Positions 1 to 6,751 of a stretch of 40,144 nucleotides of DNA are shown one piece after another. Location of the stretch: IMG/VR virus record IMGVR_UViG_3300042465_001389, positions 1-40,144 of that record; one strand, 5' to 3'. The number at the start of each line of letters is the position of its first letter. The first letter of the stretch is position 1. Under the pieces are notes generated by a model. That model saw only the letters and a list, made by a program, of their open reading frames with translations. It was not told the DNA's origin and did not search any database. A program made the position numbers and the translations under genes. This DNA comes from a virus.

Positions 1-354
1 GCTCATATCGGGAGTATCAGTCCACCCCTCATGAGTCCACACATCACGCAACAATTCATGAAGCACCTCATGCGTGTAATAAAAACTATCAGCAATAGGT
101 GAACGAGATAGATGCGAGCGCTCTTTAGCAACATACTTCTGCGCTTCATTGTAGAAAGTCTTGCGCAGTTTAAACTTTAAACTTTCTTCTTCGCTCCACT
201 GTTCTATCTTGTGCCAGTGTTCTAGCGCCCACAGCGATAGGTGTTGGTAGACATCATCAGTGGTTACAATGCCACGGTGTATACGATTGGCACGGGTTGC
301 TACTTGTCTAGCCACACCATAAATAGTTTCCCAAACTTTATCTTGGCTATCCAT
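1..354 (-). CDS. Sigma-70-like factor, N-terminal part (gene crosses the circular join)
   Basis: The ATG at 354 opens 118 codons that run off the left edge in frame. On the closed circle they continue at 40012 and stop at 39686, giving a 226-residue protein. This half has the look of sigma region 2 (VWETIYGVARQVATRANR, then TTDDVYQHLSLWALEHW), which in the family contacts core polymerase and the -10 box; I infer this from pattern only. The start overlaps the end of the upstream gene by 8 bases (ATGGATAG). It is the penultimate gene of the leftward replication operon. A GTTTAAAC copy at 168 encodes Phe-Lys. Function as a phage sigma factor for late genes is plausible but not shown; a non-sigma HTH regulator is the alternative. 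Confidence 0.75.
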   Translation of the reverse strand, partial: MDSQDKVWETIYGVARQVATRANRIHRGIVTTDDVYQHLSLWALEHWHKIEQWSEEESLKFKLRKTFYNEAQKYVAKERSHLSRSPIADSFYYTHEVLHELLRDVWTHEGWTDTPDMS

Positions 355-754
355 CTTTTGGTTCTGCTTTCTCGTTCTTTAATTTACGCATTGCCATAAG
401 TAAATCGTCAACGGTTATGAGGTAACCCTTGCTTTTATTCGGTGGTATCTCGCAAGTAATCTCACGACCAAACTCTTTAACTGCATACAACACATGCGAT
501 GTAGGTACCATGAGTACGCCCTGCTCTAGTACAAACGCCCAATAATCTGCCTCAGTTACCATCACACCCGATGGCTCCCAAGACTGTGACTTCATGTACC
601 AGCACTCTACTTCTACATAGAGATTGTTAGTGACCCACCATTTTCTATCTCGCTTTACTTCTACCTTCTTGCCTTGGGTTAGCAGTTCTTCAACTAACTG
701 TTCACCCTTGCGCCCGTATCCAAAGTCCAAATCAAATGATGAGTTCTTTGCCAC
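347..754 (-). CDS. Putative PD-(D/E)XK-fold nuclease-like protein
   Basis: A 135-residue protein starting with GTG (GTG GCA AAG). The N-terminal half has FDLDFGYGRKGEQLVEELL followed by KVEVKRDRKWW and NNLYVEVECW. An upstream Glu in a helix followed by an E-x-K strand motif (EVK) is the expected order for a PD-(D/E)XK nuclease core, and proteins of this layout (ending WEPSGVMVTEADYWAFVL) recur in phage replication operons. I infer a nuclease fold; the catalytic Asp is not certain. It lies between the TOPRIM primase and the sigma-like gene, overlapping the latter by 8 bases. The GTTTAAAC at 756 provides the stop codon of the upstream gene just before this start. Confidence 0.6.
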   Translation of the reverse strand: MAKNSSFDLDFGYGRKGEQLVEELLTQGKKVEVKRDRKWWVTNNLYVEVECWYMKSQSWEPSGVMVTEADYWAFVLEQGVLMVPTSHVLYAVKEFGREITCEIPPNKSKGYLITVDDLLMAMRKLKNEKAEPKDG

Positions 755-757
755 CGT

Positions 758-1378
758 TTAAACACCTACTCGTCTGCGTAATCCCTCTGCTCCTTCAGCA
801 AGGAACACATCGTTAACATCGCAGTTGTCAGGCATGAACACGGGGAATACATTGTCCAATTCTCGTGAGATAGTCTTAGCCATCTCTTTACCTGCGTTGT
901 CACCATCACAAAACAACATAATCTTTTCCCAGTCAGCAAGGACACGGGAGTAAAACGGCTTCCAGTTGTTGGCTCCAGGAAGTCCAACAGCAGCGAACCC
1001 AACCTGCGTTGCAATGATTGTGTCTAGTTCACCTTCGCAAATCACAAGCATGTCAGCATCTCTATCCAATGCTTGAACATTGTAAATGTGTGTGCTTGCG
1101 CCTGGTCTTGATAGGTACTTCGGACCACTATCGTTGTTTAAACTACGAAAGCGTATGTCAATCACACCTGATGGAGTCAGATATGGGATAGCCAACTTAC
1201 CAAGGTAAGGTTCATGTCCTGCTTCAGGATTCGCCACGAAGCCGAGGCGGAATATACGCGCCGTTTCCTCTGCTATACCGCGACTCGTCAGATACGGTAG
1301 CGCTTCGCTTAGGCTTCCTGCGTAGTTCTCCGTTGCTTTCGCCAGTAATTCCCTCTGCGATTTGGACAGCCTTGCCAT
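758..1378 (-). CDS. DnaG-type primase, TOPRIM domain protein
   Basis: 206 residues. The first 90 residues resemble the domain preceding TOPRIM in DnaG-like primases (YLTSRGIAEETARIFRLGF, then AIPYLTPSGVIDIRFRSL). The TOPRIM core follows: VICEGELDTIIA with the conserved Glu, GLPGANNW, and LFCDGDNAGKEMA with the DxD metal-binding acidic pair. The protein would make RNA primers together with the zinc-finger protein encoded directly upstream. That gene overlaps this one by 155 nt in another frame, so the primase is split across two ORFs. The stop codon lies within a GTTTAAAC palindrome (756) and another copy at 1136 encodes Leu-Asn. No DNA polymerase is encoded in this genome. Confidence 0.88.
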   Translation of the reverse strand: MARLSKSQRELLAKATENYAGSLSEALPYLTSRGIAEETARIFRLGFVANPEAGHEPYLGKLAIPYLTPSGVIDIRFRSLNNDSGPKYLSRPGASTHIYNVQALDRDADMLVICEGELDTIIATQVGFAAVGLPGANNWKPFYSRVLADWEKIMLFCDGDNAGKEMAKTISRELDNVFPVFMPDNCDVNDVFLAEGAEGLRRRVGV

Positions 1379-1601
1379 AGTTCACGCCCTCTTTCTTCAT
1401 GATGATTGAATAAACATCGCCAGCCATGTCACAAGCGAAACATCTAAACCCACCAATATCAATGTTTAAACGAGCAGATTTTACATGGTCATTGTGGAAG
1501 GCGCAACGCACTGATTGCCACCCGCCACGGTTAGTTGCAACTACAAATCCATAGTGTTCAAGTACTTTAACAATGTCATGCTTAGAGGTTTGCGAGGACA
1601 T
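1224..1601 (-). CDS. Primase zinc-binding (CHC2-type) domain protein
   Basis: About 125 residues from the ATG at 1601 (MSSQTSKHDIVKVLEHYGF); longer starts exist but would extend further into the upstream gene. Ligands match a CHC2 zinc ribbon: SVRCAFHNDH, then RCFACDMAGDVYSIIMKKEG. This fold recognises template DNA in DnaG-like primases. The last 50 residues (basic and Ser/Arg-rich) overlap the start of the TOPRIM gene by 155 nt. A fused product would need a +1 (or -2) shift. The start overlaps the end of the resolvase-like gene by 20 bases and no strong Shine-Dalgarno is visible, so translational coupling is likely. GTTTAAAC at 1464 encodes Leu-Asn in this gene. Confidence 0.85.
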   Translation of the reverse strand: MSSQTSKHDIVKVLEHYGFVVATNRGGWQSVRCAFHNDHVKSARLNIDIGGFRCFACDMAGDVYSIIMKKEGVNYGKAVQIAEGITGESNGELRRKPKRSATVSDESRYSRGNGAYIPPRLRGES

Positions 1602-1944
1602 CACTGAGTTTCTGAACGACATACGCTTCACCAACTCCCTTGTTGCTTGCCTTGATAATCACCAGTGGCGTAGGTGCAATGGCTAATCGTTTAGCAACTC
1701 GGTAATTCTCTGCCTCAATCTCTGCCTCTCGTATCCAACCACTCAAGTCAATGCGACCATCACGGCGTGGAGCCTTGGCTTCTACAACATAGGCACCGTT
1801 AACTCCTGGAACAAACACATCGCCAACATCATTGCGACCTGCACGAGGCAAACGCTGTGCGTTTAAACCTTGCTCCATAAACCAGTCAGTTAAATCTATT
1901 TCCCACGCTGCGCCTCTACGCTTGTTGCTCTTTTGTAGACTCAC
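1582..1944 (-). CDS. Holliday junction resolvase-like / VRR-NUC-like nuclease
   Basis: 120 residues from a GTG start at 1944, chosen because GAAAGGAGAG lies just upstream (GAAAGGAGAGAGC-GTG). The sequence follows the archaeal Hjc/VRR-NUC PD-(D/E)XK pattern: RRGAAWEIDLTDWFMEQG with the first Glu, LPRAGRNDVGDVFVPG with the catalytic Asp, then YVVEAKAPRRDGR with E-x-K. Such enzymes cut branched DNA before packaging or process recombination intermediates. The gene overlaps the C-terminus of the glycosyltransferase gene by 29 bases and sits immediately before the primase genes. GTTTAAAC at 1861 encodes Leu-Asn between the two catalytic regions. Confidence 0.8.
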   Translation of the reverse strand: MSLQKSNKRRGAAWEIDLTDWFMEQGLNAQRLPRAGRNDVGDVFVPGVNGAYVVEAKAPRRDGRIDLSGWIREAEIEAENYRVAKRLAIAPTPLVIIKASNKGVGEAYVVQKLSDVLANL

Positions 1945-2653
1945 GCTCTCTCCTTTCGGCTGCTTCAACTGCTGCCCAGTACAAGTTGTAGTAGGCATCA
2001 TCAAATGAAAATCGTTTCATGTGCTTGGCAATCACACCAGTGTGGGCATGTACGGGTATACCCGCAGCCTTGACCTTGCGGAAGAAGGCAATGTCCTCAC
2101 CGATGAACTTCTCACCACGCTCGTTGTTCTCACCAAACCAGAAATCATCTGGAAACTTCTCGTTTAAACTCTTGAGTACACTCTTGTGCATCATCACTAG
2201 ACCCATGCCAGCGTTGTCAACCTTTACTATTTGGTTCTTAGGTAAAGGGTGGAGATAACTAATCTCATACTCGTTGCCAGTTTCATTAAAGATACATGGC
2301 ATAGGTTGCATCAAAGAACTTTCCATGCCCTTGGATATGAAGTAAACACCACTGACTACAGGGCGTGTTACTTTGTCAGCCGTATCCCATAGAGTCTTGA
2401 GCATCTCTTTGGTTAATACAATGTCAGAGTCAACCCACAACGCCCAGTCAGTGTTGACCTTCTGCCACATCTCTATGGCTGCTTGGCGTTGGCGTGCTAT
2501 CTGATTGCCTTGTACACGCACTGCGTTGTTAATCGGTACTCCAATAGTGGGTCCATGGATAATCGTGTAGACCAAACCTTCAGTAAACTTTCCATCTGTC
2601 ATGCCATTGTCACACCAAATGATGGACAGAGTTTCTTTATTGCTATGAGCCAT
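1916..2653 (-). CDS. GT-A fold glycosyltransferase
   Basis: 245 residues from the ATG at 2653; the Shine-Dalgarno GAGG is followed by TTTAAAC and then ATG, so the palindrome GTTTAAAC forms the spacer. It has the GT-A signature: NQIARQRQAAIEMW, WALWVDSDIVL with the metal-binding DSD at 75-77, a middle acceptor region, and GEDIAFFRKVKAAGIPVHAH near the end. The family transfers sugars from nucleotide-sugars. In a phage the acceptor could be host surface polymers, phage DNA or a virion protein; the sequence does not say which. Its position inside a replication operon between small unknown genes and the resolvase hints at a nucleic acid or early role, but this is inference. Confidence 0.85.
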   Translation of the reverse strand: MAHSNKETLSIIWCDNGMTDGKFTEGLVYTIIHGPTIGVPINNAVRVQGNQIARQRQAAIEMWQKVNTDWALWVDSDIVLTKEMLKTLWDTADKVTRPVVSGVYFISKGMESSLMQPMPCIFNETGNEYEISYLHPLPKNQIVKVDNAGMGLVMMHKSVLKSLNEKFPDDFWFGENNERGEKFIGEDIAFFRKVKAAGIPVHAHTGVIAKHMKRFSFDDAYYNLYWAAVEAAERRERESTKEQQA

Positions 2654-3059
2654 GTTTAAACCTCGCATCTGATTTGTCTATAATTGTCATTGCATGTTCG
2701 GCTAAGTCTTTATAGGACTCTGCCATGATTACTAATCGTTCTGCGATTTCTTTTGTACAGTCGGGTCCGTGGTCCTCTCGGAGATGTCCAGCAAGTTGCG
2801 CCACATAGTCAGCAAACTGGAGTGACTCAAACCATGCTGCAGATGGGCTGAAGATTTTGCTTGTCGCTTCATCAACCAATTCCACAAAGTTAGGAAGTTC
2901 ATCTAGCAAACTATCCTTCAGTGCTTGGGGTATGTCCGACTTCGCTATCGCCTCCGCCACCATTTGAGGGGTGATTGAGAGTTCCTCCATTGAGAAGGGT
3001 TGTGTGTTCCTCTTGAGTAAGTTCCTTAAATCTGCCCGTTTCTTTTTCCTGCCAAACAT
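2643..3059 (-). CDS. Hypothetical protein, acidic helical
   Basis: 138 residues from the ATG at 3059, preceded by GGAGAACCT. The protein opens with a basic stretch (MFGRKKKRADLRNLL) and continues as predicted helices rich in Glu, Ala and Leu (MVAEAIAKSDIPQALKDSLLDELPNF, given here in part). No family recognised. The gene overlaps the upstream ORF by 149 bases in another frame and its end overlaps the glycosyltransferase start. Its C-terminus (RFKHGS) is encoded across a GTTTAAAC at 2654. The good ribosome binding site and protein-like composition support it being real. Confidence 0.7.
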   Translation of the reverse strand: MFGRKKKRADLRNLLKRNTQPFSMEELSITPQMVAEAIAKSDIPQALKDSLLDELPNFVELVDEATSKIFSPSAAWFESLQFADYVAQLAGHLREDHGPDCTKEIAERLVIMAESYKDLAEHAMTIIDKSDARFKHGS

Positions 3060-3228
3060 AGGTTCTCCATCCAACTGTCCAAGTAAAGTTCTTAGGTAAA
3101 AACATTAACTGCGCTTTCATATCTGTAACCAGTGCTTTGGTAGGAACTACAACATCTTCACTGTCGTAAGTGCCAACAAGTTCACCCATGTTTTCAGCAA
3201 TCTTTAATTCCCATTTAGAACTCATCAT
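2911..3228 (-). CDS. Hypothetical protein with Gly-rich tail
   Basis: 105 residues from the ATG at 3228 (MMSSKWELKIAENMGEL), with AGAGAGGAATTCT directly upstream as ribosome binding site. The first 60 residues look globular with aromatic residues (NFTWTVGWRTYVWQEKETG). The tail after residue about 78 is Asn/Gly/Thr-rich and is encoded in the 149 bases shared out of frame with the next gene. No known domain recognised. The start overlaps the end of the small membrane protein gene by 14 bases. Confidence 0.62.
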   Translation of the reverse strand: MMSSKWELKIAENMGELVGTYDSEDVVVPTKALVTDMKAQLMFLPKNFTWTVGWRTYVWQEKETGRFKELTQEEHTTLLNGGTLNHPSNGGGGDSEVGHTPSTEG

Positions 3229-3349
3229 AGAATTCCTCTCTTTCGTACTCATCAAAATCAATAACAACATCAATGACAGCCATAGCAACAATGATTACTA
3301 CTGCTATAAGTATTACAAGCGAGGCAAACATCGCAAGAATAAATTTCAT
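3215..3349 (-). CDS. Small single-pass membrane protein
   Basis: 44 residues: MKFILAMFASLVILIAVVII and on to residue about 28 form one long hydrophobic segment, followed by an acidic tail (DFDEYEREEFYDEF). The ATG overlaps the TGA of the ATPase gene (ATGA), and its own stop lies 14 bases inside the next gene. This tight packing supports it. A small membrane protein in a replication operon could act on the host envelope or tether replication, but no family can be named. Confidence 0.6.
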   Translation of the reverse strand: MKFILAMFASLVILIAVVIIVAMAVIDVVIDFDEYEREEFYDEF

Positions 3350-4125
3350 GGTGCCACCAAATCCTTAATCTGCATACTTGCAGGGTCGTAGGCAAGCCAC
3401 ACTGGTGTAGCGCCGTTGGCATCGGCGGGTCCATATCTATTCTTAACCGCACATACACCCATTGATGCAAGTTGTCCGTGTACGGTTAGTATCAGAGAAG
3501 GAGTCTGCGCAATTTTGCCATGCAACGCAGAGCGTGGCGGGCAAGGATTGCCATTAACACCTTCACTTGTATGGTGGCAAACAACAACAGCAGCGCCAGT
3601 ATCTCTAGCCCACCATTTAAGTTCACGCATGAGGGTGCGCAATCCGCCCCACTCATCTTGCCCATCAATGGTTACATCTACTGCGTTGTCAAGTACGATA
3701 AGTTCAACATCTCTACCTAAACGCTCGCGGGCTGCAAGTACTGCATCCTCTACATCTTTAAGTGAAGGCGCTGAATCAAACTCCCACATGATGTGGTCAG
3801 CAGGCTTGAGCATCTGTGCTGCCCACTCTCTGTCTGCTTCCATCATTGGTTCTACTTCGGCTTGTGTTCTGCCAGTTAACATCGCAAGCAAACGCAAACT
3901 CATAGTGTGTGAGTGTGTATCTGCTGAGATGTATAGCGTTGGTACTTGCACATGCACTGCAAGTGATAGAGCAAGTGTGGATTTACCAGCCCCTGGAGGA
4001 CCAGCAATCATGCTTACCTCGCCCCGTCTAAACGCTATTTGCTGCTCAAGCAGAGAGCGCCACACTGTTGGCAGTGTCGCACCCCCTGCTGATGCAGTAC
4101 GGATAGCGCGGGATAGGAGGCGCAT
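3346..4125 (-). CDS. RecA/DnaB-like ATPase, probable replicative helicase
   Basis: 259 residues with a RecA-type ATPase core: Walker A GPPGAGKST at 42-50 following RRGEVSMIA, a strand TLYISADT at 63-70, Walker B ELIVLD at 141-146, and AAVVVCHHTSEG as the sensor strand. This order is that of DnaB- and RepA-like hexameric helicases; the N-terminal primase-interaction domain of DnaB is missing, so it is a short form. In phages with a split primase it is expected to unwind the fork. The start is preceded by a weak AAGGT and lies 3 bases after the stop of the zinc-ribbon gene. KaiC-like recombination ATPase is the alternative. Confidence 0.8.
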   Translation of the reverse strand: MRLLSRAIRTASAGGATLPTVWRSLLEQQIAFRRGEVSMIAGPPGAGKSTLALSLAVHVQVPTLYISADTHSHTMSLRLLAMLTGRTQAEVEPMMEADREWAAQMLKPADHIMWEFDSAPSLKDVEDAVLAARERLGRDVELIVLDNAVDVTIDGQDEWGGLRTLMRELKWWARDTGAAVVVCHHTSEGVNGNPCPPRSALHGKIAQTPSLILTVHGQLASMGVCAVKNRYGPADANGATPVWLAYDPASMQIKDLVAP

Positions 4126-4128
4126 AAA

Positions 4129-4518
4129 CTATAGAGTTACCTTGTTAGGGCAAGACTGACCCTGTGGTTTAGGGCATGCATAGAACGCCTTGTATGGGCG
4201 ACCAGTTGACTTAGCAATACCTGCTGGTACGAAGCGCATTGCTCCTGCACCGCATGCACAATCAGGTGCGCCTGCTGGTGCTGTTTGTACTGGGCGTGGT
4301 GCCACAGTTGTACCTTGTACTGGTACTGAGTTAGGGAAAGCATCCTTAACAACTGCCATACCTTCAACAGTTTTCTCAAGGTCAACAAGCGCAGCAAGGC
4401 GCTGTGTTAGTTGGTCAAGTAGTAAATCAAGTTCAGCACCATCGGTGGCACGAAGGTTAATCAACATGCCATCTTTCTTGGTTTTGAAGTTGATTTGGAT
4501 TGGTGAGTTTTCACTCAT
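4129..4518 (-). CDS. Zinc-ribbon protein, possible single-strand DNA-binding factor
   Basis: 129 residues from the ATG at 4518, chosen because AGGAG is 6 bases upstream; an ATG at 4524 would abut it. The first 60 residues are a small domain (IQINFKTKKDGMLINLRATD, LDLLLDQLTQRL), then a Pro/Thr/Ala linker (VPVQGTTVAPRPVQTAPAG), then a four-Cys ribbon CACGAGAMRF...FYACPKPQGQSC. The layout of the ribbon resembles small phage proteins encoded beside RecB-like nucleases and helicases. A role in binding single-stranded DNA is inferred from context. It overlaps the end of the nuclease gene by 8 bases. Confidence 0.65.
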   Translation of the reverse strand: MSENSPIQINFKTKKDGMLINLRATDGAELDLLLDQLTQRLAALVDLEKTVEGMAVVKDAFPNSVPVQGTTVAPRPVQTAPAGAPDCACGAGAMRFVPAGIAKSTGRPYKAFYACPKPQGQSCPNKVTL

Positions 4519-5362
4519 TGTCATCTCCTAGTTCAGGGTATTTGTGGGATTCGGAACCATTAACTGCATAGCATGCGTGATTGACAGAACATGTACCGCA
4601 CATAAATCCTGGCTGTGGGATAAAGATGTTGTTGTCTACCGCAGTCTTAAAGCCCTTAACCTGTGAGGCTAAGCGCCGTTCAGTGTAGTGTGATAGGTCT
4701 ACTGGTTCAGTTAGTTCACCAGTACGAGCCATGAAGTAGGCACCCTTGACAGGGCGAATACCCATAGCCTTCTCGCACATAATCGCGTATGTGCCTAGTT
4801 GGGTATAGGTAACTGGTGGTTTGCTTGAAGTCTTGATGTCAACGACCACAAGTTCCCCATCGGGAGAAACCATAAGTCGGTCAAGAAAGCCCTTCATGAG
4901 GACTCCACCAATTTCTACATTGAGTTCAGTTTCAATGGCTGCCTCGCCACCTGACAGTAGGTACGGTTGGTATCCACTATCCTTGCGAAACTGTATCCAA
5001 AAATCTAACATCTTGGGTCCATTGTCCACCCACCATGAAGCATCCTCTTTGTTGGGATACTGCTTGGTAGCCCTGCCACCAGCACGGAACGGCATGCCGT
5101 TGTCAGCAAGACGGTAGTTATCCTCCCATTTATCTAGGAAGATTTGTCGTAAATCAAAGTCACCTATCTCCTGCAGTTGTGGGCTGAGGTTGTCGTACCA
5201 CTCAGTACACTCATGTAAGGATTTACCCCCTACTAGCCAGTAGGATGGGTTCTCAGGCACTTTCTGTATGCGGGTAAGGTAGAACGACCAGCCACAGTTA
5301 AGCCATGTAGACATGGCGCTGTGGGAGATGTAACCTTTCCCAGTCTTTTCTTCAAGTGTCAT
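4511..5362 (-). CDS. Cas4/AddB-like Fe-S PD-(D/E)XK exonuclease
   Basis: 283 residues from the ATG at 5362, 4 bases after AGGAGA; a TTG start 15 bases upstream would lie in the ribosome binding site. All RecB-family nuclease motifs are in order: His50 (KSLHECTEWY), Asp161 (GFLDRLMV), D175-I-K177 (LVVVDIKTSSKP) and QLGTY at 188-192. One Cys near the start (Cys23, LNCGWSF) and three near the end (C255-GT-C258-x5-C264) reproduce the four-cysteine iron-sulphur staple of Cas4 and AddB. It probably resects DNA in phage recombination or degrades host DNA. It is the first gene of the leftward replication operon. No CRISPR locus is present, so a CRISPR role is unlikely. Confidence 0.88.
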   Translation of the reverse strand: MTLEEKTGKGYISHSAMSTWLNCGWSFYLTRIQKVPENPSYWLVGGKSLHECTEWYDNLSPQLQEIGDFDLRQIFLDKWEDNYRLADNGMPFRAGGRATKQYPNKEDASWWVDNGPKMLDFWIQFRKDSGYQPYLLSGGEAAIETELNVEIGGVLMKGFLDRLMVSPDGELVVVDIKTSSKPPVTYTQLGTYAIMCEKAMGIRPVKGAYFMARTGELTEPVDLSHYTERRLASQVKGFKTAVDNNIFIPQPGFMCGTCSVNHACYAVNGSESHKYPELGDDNE

Positions 5363-5488
5363 ACTTCTCCTTTGCAATAGAGGAGTTTACATGCACCTCG
5401 CTCCTCTATCCTGCGACACGCCGAGAAAACTACATCAGTGTAATTAAAAAATCAGTATACTCCTGTTCGTGCAGAACGGGTTAAGTGT
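5363..5488. promoter_or_regulatory. Divergent promoter region between nuclease gene and zinc-ribbon gene
   Basis: About 125 non-coding bases separate two divergent genes, so both need promoters here. A 9-base inverted repeat, ATAGAGGAG at 5377-5385 and CTCCTCTAT at 5401-5409, spans the leader of the leftward operon. On the plus strand TATACT at 5456-5461 is a good -10 candidate for the rightward gene; no clear -35 is seen. Assignment of exact start points is not possible from sequence alone. Confidence 0.45.
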
Positions 5489-5695
5489 ATGTGTCTGCTG
5501 AAGCGTAAGCGGAAGCAGAGCATAGTTAAGCATAGTTATCGTGGTATTCCTACTCATGCATGTCCTTGCGGTTCTCAAGTAATTAAAGTCGCGTGCATAT
5601 TTGAAGATGGCGAGATTGCTTTGTGGTTTACCGAAGCAGAGTGCGCATTATGTGGCGCTGAATTGACAGCCCCAACCCCACTTGATAAAGTCTAA
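5489..5695 (+). CDS. Small zinc-ribbon protein
   Basis: 68 residues, the only rightward gene in the left half. After a basic N-terminus, THACPCGSQVIKVACIFEDG and ECALCGAELTAPTPLDKV make a two-knuckle zinc ribbon. I recognise this arrangement, including the TAPTPLD ending, from short proteins in many actinophages, whose function is unknown. No convincing ribosome binding site precedes the ATG, so the start is uncertain and the basic first 15 residues may not be translated. It is flanked by a divergent promoter region upstream and the strong terminator downstream. Confidence 0.75.
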   Translation: MCLLKRKRKQSIVKHSYRGIPTHACPCGSQVIKVACIFEDGEIALWFTEAECALCGAELTAPTPLDKV

Positions 5696-5753
5696 GCGCT
5701 ACAGTATTTGGGGAAGTGCTGTAGTGCAGTAAAACTACATATCGGATAAATGC

Positions 5754-5802
5754 AAAAAAGCCCCCGCTCACCAAGATTTCTCTTGATGGCGGGGGTTCTT
5801 TT
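5754..5802. terminator. Strong bidirectional terminator
   Basis: GCCCCCGC at 5760-5767 pairs with GCGGGGG at 5789-5795, with an inner stem CCAAGA/TCTTG, A-run upstream (AAAAAA) and TTCTTTTG downstream. It therefore works as an intrinsic terminator in both directions, ending the rightward zinc-ribbon gene and the leftward late operon. A GTTTAAAC copy at 5803 directly follows the T-rich tract. Confidence 0.85.
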
Positions 5803-5819
5803 GTTTAAACTATATTAAG

Positions 5820-6002
5820 TTATTTTGTTCTGCCGAACTCTCCTGCGGAGGGGTCCAACCACTTCAATACAGGACCGAGGAAGCCTGCGAGAGCAGCCAT
5901 CCCAAGTGTTTTGAAATCGGTTTCACCAGCGAGGTAGAGTGCGATTGCAGCAGATGCTGCAGCACGGAACCAGGTCAGCGAGATTTGCTTTAGTGTTTCC
6001 AT
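5820..6002 (-). CDS. Holin
   Basis: 60 residues: a hydrophobic helix (TWFRAAASAAIALYLAG), a short loop (ETDFKTL), a second hydrophobic helix (GMAALAGFLGPVLKWL) and the tail DPSAGEFGRTK. This two-helix layout with the ETD-loop and a terminal FGR is that of small actinophage holins, which form membrane lesions timing lysis. It overlaps the endolysin stop as TAATG and is the last gene of the late operon, just before the terminator. Confidence 0.85.
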   Translation of the reverse strand: METLKQISLTWFRAAASAAIALYLAGETDFKTLGMAALAGFLGPVLKWLDPSAGEFGRTK

Positions 6003-6526
6003 TAGTTACCTTTCTTGCCATGTACTTTGCAGCAGGTACATACGGGTGCCAATATGACACCTTTTGCCACCTTCTTCTTGGGCGTTCCGCCAATGGCTTC
6101 AGCCACTATCTGCTTAGTTAGGCTTGGTTGATTTTTCCACCAGAACCAAGGGCTGGTATCACCAGCGAACTCTGGCTTGATGGAAACATGGAGGTGTTTC
6201 GTATGCGGATTTTTACCTGCATACTTTCGGTCACCTTGCTTTGCATATTTGCGGGACCAAATCTTTCCATTGAATATGAGATAGTCAACTCGGTCATCTT
6301 CTTTGAGGCGTTGAAAGATGTCTGCACAGTCAATGCCATTCTTTGGGTCATGGGTTAAGTCTACCGCAAGACCTGTGTTGTGGTCTGAGTTAGGGCTTTG
6401 TTTTAAATGTGCAATGGAAGGGAGTAAACCGTCTGAGGCTTTCTTCCGCAGGGGTGCAAGGGCAGTCGCCTGGCGTAGCATGGCAATGGCAGCAGGGCTG
6501 GCAGACTTGGCAACCTTGGGTTTCAT
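6002..6526 (-). CDS. Endolysin, M15-type D-Ala-D-Ala/L,D peptidase
   Basis: 174 residues with AGGAAGTGAAAG upstream of the ATG. The core has SDHNTGLAVDLTHDPKNG and HTKHLHVSI: His49, Asp56 and His113 match the zinc ligands of M15/VanY-type peptidases, which cut peptidoglycan peptides. The segment DYLIFNGKIWSRKYAKQGDRKY is typical of actinophage lysins of this class. There is no signal peptide, so export depends on the holin. The C-terminus carries CTCC after a basic linker, perhaps an extra metal site. It is flanked by two holin-like genes, forming a lysis cassette. Confidence 0.9.
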   Translation of the reverse strand: MKPKVAKSASPAAIAMLRQATALAPLRKKASDGLLPSIAHLKQSPNSDHNTGLAVDLTHDPKNGIDCADIFQRLKEDDRVDYLIFNGKIWSRKYAKQGDRKYAGKNPHTKHLHVSIKPEFAGDTSPWFWWKNQPSLTKQIVAEAIGGTPKKKVAKGVILAPVCTCCKVHGKKGN

Positions 6527-6529
6527 CTT

Positions 6530-6733
6530 TCACTTCCTCAATACTTCTTTGACTAAATCAGTTAACAGGTCAACTTTTTCTTCAAGGCTATTCACCTTGT
6601 CTTTCAGACTTGACCCACCGTTGGGTTTGAGTTCCGACAGATAATGTTTAGTTAGATGCTTAACACCCATGGCTAGTGCGCCAACAAGGGTGGTTACGGA
6701 CACGGCTAAAGCAGCCCAATCAGCAGGAGTCAT
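6530..6733 (-). CDS. Second holin-like protein, membrane helix plus coiled coil
   Basis: 67 residues with AAGGATAG before the ATG. One N-terminal hydrophobic helix (WAALAVSVTTLVGALAMGV), the motif KHYLSELKPNGGSS, and a C-terminal heptad-like coiled coil (LKDKVNSLEEKVDLLTDLV). Small proteins of this layout, including LKPNGGSS, accompany endolysins in actinophages and are usually annotated as holins. It precedes the endolysin by 3 bases, so that cassette is holin-like, endolysin, holin. An antiholin or spanin-like role cannot be excluded. Confidence 0.75.
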   Translation of the reverse strand: MTPADWAALAVSVTTLVGALAMGVKHLTKHYLSELKPNGGSSLKDKVNSLEEKVDLLTDLVKEVLRK

Positions 6734-6751
6734 GTTTCTATCCTTATATGT

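Noticed and set aside
3416-4159. 247-codon open frame on the plus strand
   Set aside because: Fully antisense to the RecA-like ATPase with its Walker motifs; composition is Ser/Ala/Thr-rich without domain.
4511-5362. CRISPR-associated Cas4
   Set aside because: The motifs fit Cas4 and AddB alike; no repeats, cas1 or cas2 are present, so a general phage recombination nuclease is more likely.
5489-5695. Integrase/repressor switch at the lone rightward gene
   Set aside because: The product is a small zinc ribbon, no recombinase or HTH repressor and no attachment-site-like repeat were found nearby.
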